From JAVBKB01 sp031554275 (lineage in GTDB: Bacteria; Bacillota; Bacilli; JARBTR01), in contig JAVBKB010000115.1 of the NCBI GenBank assembly GCA_031554275.1, positions 1 to 6,903 on the forward strand: a DNA stretch of 6,903 bases, in the 5' to 3' direction. Made by a program: the position numbers and the translations under genes. The notes beneath the pieces are model-generated. The model made no database searches and was not told the DNA's origin. It worked only from the letters and a program-made list of their open reading frames with translations. This document shows positions 1-5,918 of this stretch, in pieces (positions within the stretch are counted from its first letter, which is position 1; each line of letters begins with the position of its first letter).

Positions 1-378
1 AAAGCCATATAAAAAGCTGAACTATGAGCAAACGGAAGCTGGAGCGATGCTCAACTCGCAATTGATTGAATCAATCAAGAACATTGAAACAATCAAGTCA
101 CAAGTAGATGAAAAAGCGCAGATCAATCGCGTAGAGGGCAACAAAACCTAGTGTCATTGCAACTTACCTTCCAAGAGGCACAAATCGCAAGGAAGTGTTT
201 AAATGAATTAATGAGTTTGGACCGAGAAGATGTGAAAGAACATTTACTAGATTCTGTCTCACTCGAAGGAGATATCTCTTTCAAGAATGTCTGCTTCGCC
301 TATGGCTCACGTCCTCCAGTCGTTCGGGATTTAAATCTTGATATTCCGCAAGGATCACGCGTTACTTTTGTAAAATGA
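1..378 (+). pseudogene. Bacteriocin-type ABC exporter, fragment 1 (end of membrane domain and start of ATPase domain)
   Basis: This is a remnant of a half-size ABC exporter that looks like the peptidase C39 bacteriocin-processing/export class. The family is recalled, not searched. Frame 2 from position 2 reads 49 residues (KPYKKLNYEQTEAGAMLNSQ..., IKNIETIKSQ) of the exporter membrane domain and stops at 149-151. From 142 another frame takes over and reads QNLVSLQLTFQEAQIA, the linker before the ATPase domain. It continues through FKNVCFAYGSRPPVVRDLNL to the residues just before Walker A (GSRVTFV, ending 372) and stops at 376-378. Roughly 70 residues expected between the two parts are missing, so there is an internal deletion with its junction near 131-142. 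The 5' end lies outside the window. The GTG at 151 could nominally open a 75-codon ORF, but it begins inside a conserved block and is not a real start. The fragment carries repeat copy A. Confidence 0.85.
221..372 (+). repeat. Direct repeat copy A (ATPase-domain head), about 152 bp
   Basis: This segment is nearly identical to 690-839. By eye the two copies differ by five substitutions and a 2-bp gap (copy A has an extra AC after GATTCTGTCTC). It encodes the start of the exporter ATPase domain up to the residues before Walker A. Copy A is free of stops through this stretch. The sequence diverges from copy B immediately after the GTA at 370-372. Confidence 0.93.
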
Positions 379-411
379 TAGCAAAAATCACTTTTTTTTA
401 ATGATAATCTT

Positions 412-417
412 TATAAT
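412..417 (+). promoter_or_regulatory. Possible -10 box for the 61-aa membrane gene
   Basis: TATAAT lies 30 bp before the likely ATG at 448, in a very AT-rich stretch. No TTGACA-like -35 is found 16-18 bp upstream, so this is only a candidate and may occur by chance. Confidence 0.25.
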
Positions 418-447
418 TTTACATGAAACGAAAGGATGTAGGTGTTT

Positions 448-633
448 ATGAAAAAATATTTCATATTGATTGTTAACGTGGTATTTCTAATATTTATAAT
501 TATGATATTAACGAATTTGGTAAATCCGCTTTCAAGTATCAGCAGCCTAATTTTTATTTTTTACTCGATTTTTTCCTTATATCAATTTTATTATTTTAGG
601 AAAATGTCTAAAAAATTGGTGCAAGATAAGTAA
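448..633 (+). CDS. Small membrane protein (61 aa), unknown; immunity-protein-like by size and context
   Basis: I do not recognise this gene. It encodes 61 residues starting MKKYFILIVNVVFLIFIIM, with two hydrophobic segments at about residues 4-24 and 31-50 and a basic tail (FRKMSKKLVQDK). This suggests a two-pass inner-membrane protein. An in-frame GTG at 442 would add two residues. I prefer ATG 448 because it is followed by a typical MKK start and the purine-rich AAAGGA at 431-436 is too close to 442. The gene lies between the two copies of a 150-bp repeat derived from a broken bacteriocin-type exporter and is more AT-rich than those flanks. Small membrane proteins next to bacteriocin exporters are often self-immunity proteins. 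That role is inferred from context only. Confidence 0.6.
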   Translation: MKKYFILIVNVVFLIFIIMILTNLVNPLSSISSLIFIFYSIFSLYQFYYFRKMSKKLVQDK

Positions 634-689
634 CAATTACTTTGTATTAATTTGATTTGTATCAATTAGTGTTGAAAAAGTCTCAACTC

Positions 690-839
690 ACCGAGAAGAT
701 GTGAAAGAACATTTACTAGATTCTGTCTCTCGAAGGAGATATCTCTTTCAAGAATGTCAGCTTCGCCTATGGCTCACGTCCACCAGTCGTTTAGGATTTA
801 AATCTTGATATTCCGCAAGGATCACGCGTTGCTTTTGTA
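690..839 (+). repeat. Direct repeat copy B (ATPase-domain head), about 150 bp
   Basis: Second copy of 221-372. Relative to copy A it lacks 2 bp (a frameshift) and has TTAG where copy A has TCGG, which puts an in-frame TAG in place of an Arg codon at about 791-793. It continues into the Walker A region that copy A lacks. The 317 bp between the copies (373-689) hold the 61-aa gene. Confidence 0.93.
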
Positions 840-1154
840 GGAGAGAGTGGGATCGGGTAAGAGTACTTTGTCTCGGCTTCTGTTAAAGTTCATTGCACCG
901 ACTGAGGGAAAAGTGACTATATCAGGATATGATATCGAAGACATTGATCATAGTTACTTACGGTCACGAATCGCATACATTCCACAGAATAATGAACTTT
1001 TCACTGGGACTGCCATAGATAATTTGCGTGTTGGAAATTCAGAAGCAAGCTATGAAGAAATGGTACTTGCTTGTAAGAAAGCAGGGGCAAGCAATTTATT
1101 GAGAAACTACCAAATCACTATGGGGCATTTGTAGGATACGGTTCTAATTCTTAA
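690..1154 (+). pseudogene. Bacteriocin-type ABC exporter, fragment 2 (ATPase domain, Walker A to Q-loop and beyond)
   Basis: This fragment contains most of the N-terminal half of an exporter ATPase domain. Walker A reads GESG-SGKSTL at 840-870, but one extra base near 849-852 splits it between two frames. From 847 one frame reads GSGKSTLSRLLLKFIAPTEG, then YLRSRIAYIPQNNELFTG (with the Q-loop Gln), and ends as KKAGASN. One T is missing near 1096-1098. After that shift the frame starting at 1098 reads IEKLPNHYGAFVGYGSNS and stops at 1152-1154. The LSGGQ signature, expected immediately after GSN, and Walker B are absent. The fragment also has the 2-bp gap and the stop inside repeat copy B. With at least four inactivating lesions it cannot make a working ATPase. 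The order of motifs is that of the same exporter as fragment 1. Confidence 0.88.
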
Positions 1155-1281
1155 TTTATGTTTTAAGAAAATTGAGTTTACCCCTGGAATTTGCTCTAAT
1201 ACATGGGGATTCGTTATTTGAACCTGTCCTGAATAAAGAAATTAGTTCTAATTCGCCAAAAAATATTAGGAGTGAAATCAA
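1155..1281 (+). other. Intergenic stretch upstream of the 195-aa gene, with ribosome binding site
   Basis: It begins where similarity to the exporter ends. AGGAG at 1268-1272 lies 9 bp before the TTG at 1282 and fixes that start. A weak promoter-like pair, TTGAGT (1172-1177) and TCTAAT (1195-1200), is spaced 17 bp apart. A 10-bp direct repeat, GTTCTAATTC, occurs at 1141-1150 and 1245-1254. I see no gene here. Confidence 0.4.
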
Positions 1282-1869
1282 TTGAATACCATTTTAACTA
1301 TAAAAACAAATAAGTACTTTGAAATCTATGATTGTAGGGTTTTCAGCGCAACCGAAGAGTTGCCTATTAAAATCACTGAATACACAATACATGTTGATAT
1401 TTCAAATCTCACCAGTCCAAGAGAATTGACAATTCAGTTTGTTCATGGGTATTACTCCAAAATGAGGTCATATATATTTTACATGTTTATATGGATATTT
1501 GGCCTAATCGGGAATTCGGCCGAGCTTTATAGCTTAGGCTTCCCATTTGATTTCCAACTTGTAGTGAGACTTGAAAACCAAAAAAATGTTGTAATCGTAG
1601 CAAATAGTAAAACACAAAAACCCTTTAGCATAAGTGGAACAGGCTACTTAGAAATCAAAAATGAGATTGTAGTGAAGAAAGATTATAGAAAAAAATGGTT
1701 ATTGGCTCATTTACCACCTTTTCTAATGTTACTAGCAGTATTTTTGATATTTTATCTTGTTTTCGCCAAAATGTTTAGTTTTATAATTCATATTATCTAT
1801 TTTTCTTTTGTATTAATTACTTTTTTTGTTTATTTAAGATATATACTAAGAACCATTAGAAGAAAATAA
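1282..1869 (+). CDS. Hypothetical membrane-anchored protein (195 aa), TTG start
   Basis: I do not recognise this gene. It is an intact 195-codon frame with a TTG start, chosen because AGGAG ends 9 bp upstream. The N-terminal ~60 residues are polar and look beta-rich (MNTILTIKTNKYFEIYDCRV...). A hydrophobic, aromatic segment (YIFYMFIWIFGLIG) follows at about 64-77. A second polar part lies at about 90-138. Two C-terminal membrane segments lie at about 139-161 and 163-184, followed by a basic end (RYILRTIRRK). This suggests a membrane protein with about three passes and a soluble domain. It sits between two broken exporter fragments, is AT-rich and has no damage. A role in bacteriocin immunity or export is possible from position only. 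Confidence 0.75.
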   Translation: MNTILTIKTNKYFEIYDCRVFSATEELPIKITEYTIHVDISNLTSPRELTIQFVHGYYSKMRSYIFYMFIWIFGLIGNSAELYSLGFPFDFQLVVRLENQKNVVIVANSKTQKPFSISGTGYLEIKNEIVVKKDYRKKWLLAHLPPFLMLLAVFLIFYLVFAKMFSFIIHIIYFSFVLITFFVYLRYILRTIRRK

Positions 1870-1969
1870 TCAAAAAATTTTTGGTGGGATAGTGGTATGT
1901 TGGATTTCACTTGTTCTTTCTTTAAAAATGTACGAATAGTACAGAGGGATTGATACTAGTCAAAAAAAA
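1870..1969 (+). other. Short gap between the 195-aa gene and exporter fragment 3
   Basis: An A/T-rich run (CAAAAAATTTTTGG near 1871-1885) follows the 195-aa gene. It is not a clear terminator. The last ~30 bases may already belong to exporter fragment 3, since the frame ending there is open back to 1940, but I cannot match them to a conserved motif. Confidence 0.3.
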
Positions 1970-2202
1970 GTGGACGGATTGATATATAAGAATATTCAAA
2001 GTTTAATATTTGGAAATAGTAGTGAAAAAACAATCTTCATTACGCATGATTTGCTTTATTGAAAACGGCAAAGTGATCGAGCAGGGCACATGATGAACTA
2101 GTCGCACTTGGTGGGAAGTATGCAGAAATAGCTGAGATGCAGATGAGTAGTAGTGAAAGTGGGAAAGAGGTGAAAAAGTTCAAATCTCATCTACCCAGAT
2201 AA
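1970..2202 (+). pseudogene. Bacteriocin-type ABC exporter, fragment 3 (H-loop and C-terminus)
   Basis: This is the C-terminal end of an ABC ATPase domain. The frame from 1970 reads IYKNIQSLIFGNSSEKTIFITHDLL, with the switch (H-loop) histidine in ITHD at about 2039-2050, and stops at 2060-2062. About ten residues usually found after the H-loop are missing. The next frame reads FIENGKVIEQGT up to 2090. A gap of about 2 bp follows, and the third frame reads HDELVALGGKYAEIAEMQMSSS... to a TAA at 2200-2202, the normal end of such exporters. The piece continues fragments 1 and 2 in order, with the signature and Walker B region missing between fragments 2 and 3. Its exact left end is uncertain. Confidence 0.8.
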
Positions 2203-2269
2203 ACCACTTCAGTGCCTATGAAGGTAAGAAAATTTGAAAATACCTATTTGCTAAAGGATCGGAGTTACC

Positions 2270-2836
2270 ATGAAGTTTATAAGTTCTTTTTTATTAGTTT
2301 GCTATGGCATGGCTTTGTATAAAGTTGGTGCAACCAGAACTGGGTTTGAAGCTATAATAGTCATTCTTTTTTTTGCCATCAATTTAGTTTGGATGGTCGT
2401 TTACTCAATTTTCTTTCTTGACAAAGCTTATCAATCAAATAAAAATCGGCTAATAAAATTTTTACTAATAAAGTTTTTACTGTTCCTTACTATAGCCCCT
2501 TTTTATCAATTAAATGGATTTGGTTCAGATAAAGATGTTGCTATTTTGTATGGGTTAGTGCTATTTATTGTGACATGCATCTTTTTTTTAATTGACCAGT
2601 GGATATCACAAAATTATAAAATTGATTTCTCTTACCCAACTCAAAAAGGAGAAAGTTCAAACTGGGGTAATAAACTTAGAGGAAAAATATTGAAAGTGTT
2701 ATCGATTGTCTACTTTTTCGCATTTTTTTTTCTAAACCCAAGTAAAAAAGTCTTAGCTTTCGGGTTTTTGATTATTATTATTGAACTAATATGTGTGTAT
2801 GCTTCAATCTATAAGGATAAAAAGTTTAAACAATAA
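2270..2836 (+). CDS. Hypothetical multi-pass membrane protein (188 aa)
   Basis: I do not recognise this gene. It is an intact ATG frame preceded by AAGGATCGGAG (GGAG about 5-6 bp before the ATG), an acceptable ribosome binding site. Hydrophobic segments lie at about residues 3-19, 26-50, 60-80, 89-110, 139-157 and 161-182, giving five or six membrane passes. A longer polar loop at about 111-138 contains KGESSNWGNKLRGK. There is no signal-peptide cleavage site or catalytic motif that I can name. It is the third intact AT-rich membrane gene that follows an exporter fragment on this strand, and it is convergent with spoIIE. An immunity or self-protection role would fit the neighbourhood but is not shown by the sequence. 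Confidence 0.75.
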   Translation: MKFISSFLLVCYGMALYKVGATRTGFEAIIVILFFAINLVWMVVYSIFFLDKAYQSNKNRLIKFLLIKFLLFLTIAPFYQLNGFGSDKDVAILYGLVLFIVTCIFFLIDQWISQNYKIDFSYPTQKGESSNWGNKLRGKILKVLSIVYFFAFFFLNPSKKVLAFGFLIIIIELICVYASIYKDKKFKQ

Positions 2837-2905
2837 GTTTTTGTCTTTATGAGTGGCGAAGAGCTTTTTTAGTTGCTTGTTTTAGCTAAATTGATAATTC
2901 CAGGT

Positions 2906-2945
2906 GAGCAAGATACCAGAATAGTCTGGTATCTCAAATCTGCTC
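2906..2945. terminator. Hairpin between convergent genes, possible bidirectional terminator
   Basis: A perfect 9-bp inverted repeat (AGATACCAG at 2911-2919, CTGGTATCT at 2926-2934) has a 6-base loop. An outer 5-bp pair (GAGCA 2906-2910 with TGCTC 2941-2945) extends it across a 6-base one-sided bulge. Neither strand has a U-run directly after the stem, so it is not a standard intrinsic terminator. Its position between the 188-aa gene and spoIIE suits transcript ending or 3'-end protection. Confidence 0.45.
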
Positions 2946-2949
2946 TCAT

Positions 2950-3045
2950 CTAACATCTTTTCAGTTTTATTTTTAATCGGTGAGCGAATTGTTTTTCTGC
3001 GACTTCGTTCTTTTGGCTGTGCCTTTCATCGTTCTGTATCTTCAT
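2950..3045 (-). CDS. Doubtful 31-codon ORF directly after spoIIE
   Basis: An ATG 7 bp after the spoIIE stop opens 31 codons of a very charged peptide (MKIQNDERHSQKNEVAEKQF... ending KIKLKRC), with only a weak GGGCGG upstream. It ends just before the hairpin at 2906-2945, so it would lie on the spoIIE transcript. It could be a small gene, a remnant of the gene that once followed spoIIE, or chance. I cannot assign it a family. Confidence 0.2.
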   Translation of the reverse strand: MKIQNDERHSQKNEVAEKQFAHRLKIKLKRC

Positions 3046-3052
3046 GCCGCCC

Positions 3053-5542
3053 TTAAGCAAATTTTCGTCGCTTACTCACTTTTACTTCTTCTTTAATATT
3101 TGACCATCTGGGTACGTTGTCCCGGATCAGGGCAACCACTACTGTCATATCATCATCGATTTCACCAGAGCTAGTCCGAACTACTTCTTCTAAAATAAGG
3201 TCAGCTATGGCTTGCGGATCGTTTGTTTTCAGTTCACGAATCTTTCGTGTCATCCACGCTTCGTAATTCTCTACAAATTTCGGGCCTTCGAAGATGCCAT
3301 CACTCATCATGATGAGCAAGTCGTCTGTTAACAGCTGTTCATGGATTACATCGATATCAAATTCTTTCACTATCCCAATTGGCAAGTTGTTGCCTTGTAT
3401 TTTGCGTACATAATTTCCTCTTTTAATAAAGCTAGGTATCGAACCGATTTTCAAGAACTTCGTTCGTCCATCTTGGAGATCAATCATTGCTAAATCAAGA
3501 GTTGAGAAGATTTCGTCAGTCGTTCGAAGCGACAATATCGAGTTAATTGACCTGATCGCTACTTTCTCTTCAATGCCAGAAGCTAATATCTTCTGTAGAA
3601 GCTCTAAGGTTTCTTGACTCTCTGCATGTGCCCTTGCACCATTCCCCATACCATCACTGATCGCGATTGCATGCATCCCCTTGCCAATATCAATCATTGC
3701 ATAGCTGTCTCCGGAAATGAGTCCGCCGCCTTTTGCTGCATGCGCTGCGCCCGTTACAACCGCATACTGCTTAGCTGATCGGAAAATAAGTCGACTACTA
3801 CCAAACTGATTCACATCGGAATGCTCTGATTGCAGCAAGATAAATTCTCCTAGAATTTCTGATAGCATTGGTGCAATCAACTTTTCCCCAACAGCTAAAG
3901 AATCCTGTGCCGAGAATGCAATCTCTATATCAATATTTCGCCGATCAAGGCTGAAAATATCTACATGATCTATTTCAATTCCAAAGTTGTGGATAGCAGA
4001 AAGAATTTGCTCCTCTTGTATTTGAAGGTTGTTTCGTTCTTTCTGGATTTCCTTTGCGAAATCCTCCATCACTTTAGAAACTCCCTGTAACTGTTCCGCA
4101 ACCAAACGGCGGCTTTCCTGCACATGATGTTTGAGTTTTTGGCTAGACAAATAAATCAGCAGCTCTTGATTCATTGCTTCAGACACCTTGCTAAATTTGA
4201 CACAGAATTTCTTCCACTCACTTCGCGTTTGCTGTGGTAAATTCTGAGGATCATTCGTCATCGCTGTCATTAGGCTTTTCATTTGTGAATAGGTATGATC
4301 GAAATCCTTGCCCCAGCATTGTGTCTTTTTAAAACAAGTTTGGCATGATTTTTCGGTAATTTTACTAAAAAGCAAGTCCAATTCCTGTGTGCTACCAGTC
4401 TCCGTTTTTGCTACTGAAACACTTGAAAAGCTGTGTGAAAGTGCTTGAAATACGTCTGAGAACTGTGTCACACGATGAGCAGTGACATCTCGAACCTTGC
4501 GGACATATTGCTGCTGCTCCATATTATATTCTTCCGTACCTGGAATGATTTTTGCAAGTTTTGATAAAAGTATTTGTGGTGTTAGAAAGAGAAGAATAAT
4601 CGCTAACGATGATTCATATAGACTTAGTAGCACATTTTGTTTGCCATCAGCGTACAATCCGATTAGAACAGTAGCAATCAATAAGCCAATTGAAGCACCA
4701 AATCGTTTCCCCTCCTTCAGTAGCCCCCCAAGGAGACCAGAGAAAGCAAGAAGCGTGATTTGGTAAAGACTCGAAAGATTCGATAGGCTGAAAATGAGTC
4801 CCGTAACCACACCAACAGTTGTGCCAATTGATGCCCCACAAACTGAAGCAAATAAAAGCACCAAGTATCGACTACAAACATTGCCAAAGGAAACATCGAA
4901 GAACCGCCAACCAATTGTTCCAGTAAGAATTGAAGCAATCATGATGACAAGGCTGACTACTTCCTCTGTCCTAAGACTTGTCGCCTTCCGCTTCAACGAA
5001 AATAATGGAATACACTGAAAGAAAATCATTACTAGTATGGATGCTAGACTTGCCTCAATCAATGTACTCATCACATCAAAAAGCACGAAACCAGTTTGCT
5101 GTAAATAGCCTTCTAACAAACGCACTACAAATTGTGTTGCAAACACATAGACCGCTAATTCTTTACTACGCCTCTCGGTTGCGATTGAGCGGATCTTATG
5201 GAGCGCCAAAAACACAGCAATTGCCGCAAGCACTACAATAGCATCATGAAAACCAAGTGTCAGCGCTCCTGCTACAAGTGCGAGCGCAACTTGCATTGCT
5301 AACCGTTTTCTGATTAGTAGCACTGCTGCAAAATATGCTATTGCAAAGGGTTCGAAACGCGTCATGATGACAGCTCGTCCTAATAGAAATCCTATTATTA
5401 CAAGAATGTAACCCTTATTGATCAGAACCGCTTCTGCAATCTTTAATTGGCGCGAGATGAAAGCTTCATAGTTCATTCTAGACTGTCGAATGAATCCTTC
5501 AGAAGAAGTTTCACCATATACATTTTCATAACCCGCCATCAT
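3053..5542 (-). CDS. spoIIE: Stage II sporulation protein E, membrane PP2C phosphatase
   Basis: SpoIIE dephosphorylates the anti-anti-sigma factor SpoIIAA, which frees sigma-F in the forespore. It also binds FtsZ at the polar septum. This copy is 829 residues, close to the 827 of B. subtilis. Residues ~44-330 hold about ten membrane segments. A central soluble region (~330-590) contains a C-x2-C-x5-C cluster (SCQTCFKKTQCW). The C-terminal PP2C domain starts at AAHAAKGGGLISGDSY. The metal-binding aspartates are visible: D612 (GDS), D630 (ISDGMGNGA), D748 (MMSDGIFEGP) and the DDD at 796-798 (EIDDDMTVV). They match D610, D628, D746 and D795 of B. subtilis with an offset of about 2. The frame has no damage. 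Two ATGs are adjacent. GGGGG at 5547-5551 is only 4 bp from the first and 7 bp from the second (5539), so the second may be the true start. It has its own promoter, not a yabR readthrough. Confidence 0.97.
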   Translation of the reverse strand: MMAGYENVYGETSSEGFIRQSRMNYEAFISRQLKIAEAVLINKGYILVIIGFLLGRAVIMTRFEPFAIAYFAAVLLIRKRLAMQVALALVAGALTLGFHDAIVVLAAIAVFLALHKIRSIATERRSKELAVYVFATQFVVRLLEGYLQQTGFVLFDVMSTLIEASLASILVMIFFQCIPLFSLKRKATSLRTEEVVSLVIMIASILTGTIGWRFFDVSFGNVCSRYLVLLFASVCGASIGTTVGVVTGLIFSLSNLSSLYQITLLAFSGLLGGLLKEGKRFGASIGLLIATVLIGLYADGKQNVLLSLYESSLAIILLFLTPQILLSKLAKIIPGTEEYNMEQQQYVRKVRDVTAHRVTQFSDVFQALSHSFSSVSVAKTETGSTQELDLLFSKITEKSCQTCFKKTQCWGKDFDHTYSQMKSLMTAMTNDPQNLPQQTRSEWKKFCVKFSKVSEAMNQELLIYLSSQKLKHHVQESRRLVAEQLQGVSKVMEDFAKEIQKERNNLQIQEEQILSAIHNFGIEIDHVDIFSLDRRNIDIEIAFSAQDSLAVGEKLIAPMLSEILGEFILLQSEHSDVNQFGSSRLIFRSAKQYAVVTGAAHAAKGGGLISGDSYAMIDIGKGMHAIAISDGMGNGARAHAESQETLELLQKILASGIEEKVAIRSINSILSLRTTDEIFSTLDLAMIDLQDGRTKFLKIGSIPSFIKRGNYVRKIQGNNLPIGIVKEFDIDVIHEQLLTDDLLIMMSDGIFEGPKFVENYEAWMTRKIRELKTNDPQAIADLILEEVVRTSSGEIDDDMTVVVALIRDNVPRWSNIKEEVKVSKRRKFA

Positions 5543-5546
5543 TCAT

Positions 5547-5551
5547 CCCCC
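5547..5551 (-). promoter_or_regulatory. spoIIE ribosome binding site
   Basis: GGGGGA on the minus strand lies 4 bp before the first and 7 bp before the second of two consecutive ATG codons. The spacing favours the second ATG (5537-5539). Confidence 0.6.
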
Positions 5552-5571
5552 AGTTGCCAATATTTTTCCCT

Positions 5572-5604
5572 ATTATATCGACTCACCCAAAAAAACATTG
5601 TCAC
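5572..5604 (-). promoter_or_regulatory. spoIIE promoter, sigma-A type with 21-bp spacer
   Basis: On the minus strand a perfect TATAAT (5572-5577) lies 21 bp downstream of GTGACA (5599-5604). No -35-like hexamer is found at the usual 17-bp distance (there it reads CAATGT). The B. subtilis spoIIE promoter is known to have the same overlong 21-bp spacing and to depend on Spo0A~P to work with sigma-A. The predicted start, near 5565, leaves a leader of about 23 bases. Confidence 0.75.
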
Positions 5605-5637
5605 AATTTTGTCACTGACTGCAACTATTTTTGACGG
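5598..5637 (-). promoter_or_regulatory. Candidate Spo0A boxes, phased repeats upstream of spoIIE
   Basis: The minus-strand heptamer GTGACAA occurs at 5598-5604 and again at 5609-5615, exactly 11 bp apart. A weaker related site (CCGTCAA, 5631-5637) is a further 22 bp on, so all three face the same side of the helix. Read on the plus strand, the first and third (TGTCACA, TGACGGA) each match the 0A box TGTCGAA at five of seven positions and the second (TGTCACT) at four. The first overlaps the -35. Location and phasing support Spo0A binding. The match to consensus is imperfect. Confidence 0.5.
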
Positions 5638-5651
5638 AAATTGTTAGCTGA

Positions 5652-5789
5652 ATGAGAGCAATTCGTTCTTTTGAGATGAATGGCTCACAGGAAGGCGGAG
5701 AGATTAATTCCATTCCATGCAGAGAGGGCAATTTCGTTGTCTGGGCAGCAAACTCTCCAAGAATTCATTCTTTTTTCACTCTCGTTTGA
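5652..5789 (+). other. Possible 45-codon ORF or repeat element in the spoIIE-yabR gap
   Basis: An ATG frame of 45 codons (MRAIRSFEMNGSQEGGEINS..., ending HSFFTLV) runs from 5652 to a TGA at 5787-5789. It has no ribosome binding site. The minus strand is also open across most of it (about 50 codons, 5612-5764, running into the spoIIE promoter). The stretch 5650-5765 is visibly less AT-rich than the DNA to its right. It could be a dispersed intergenic repeat, a decayed gene or chance. I do not assign a product. Confidence 0.25.
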
Positions 5790-5870
5790 TCATTGTTCAA
5801 AGAAAGTTAATTTAGTACATAAAGAAAGTCTTTAGCTTTTAAAATTGTATCAGAGTAAATGCATAAGATC

Positions 5871-5895
5871 AGAGTCAGAACCTTTTTCTAACTCT
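5871..5895. repeat. Inverted repeat with T-rich right flank
   Basis: AGAGTCAGAA (5871-5880) and TTCTAACTCT (5886-5895) pair over 10 positions with one G-T wobble around a 5-base loop. On the plus strand it is followed by TCCTTTTATATTT, so it could end plus-strand transcription, but no clear plus-strand gene lies upstream. Confidence 0.4.
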
Positions 5896-5918
5896 TCCTT
5901 TTATATTTCTGCTTACTG

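Noticed and set aside
151..378. Independent 75-aa gene starting at GTG 151
   Set aside because: The frame is continuous with QNL codons upstream of 151 and is a piece of the exporter pseudogene.
847..1134. Independent 95-aa ATPase gene starting at GTG 847
   Set aside because: The nominal start is within Walker A and the frame ends by a frameshift; it is a pseudogene segment.
373..2269. Insertion sequences carrying the membrane genes
   Set aside because: No transposase, terminal inverted repeats or convincing target duplications are visible at the joints.
4482..5241. Several open frames of 60-95 codons on both strands inside spoIIE
   Set aside because: All overlap the intact spoIIE frame in other frames, have no supported starts and resemble no known protein.
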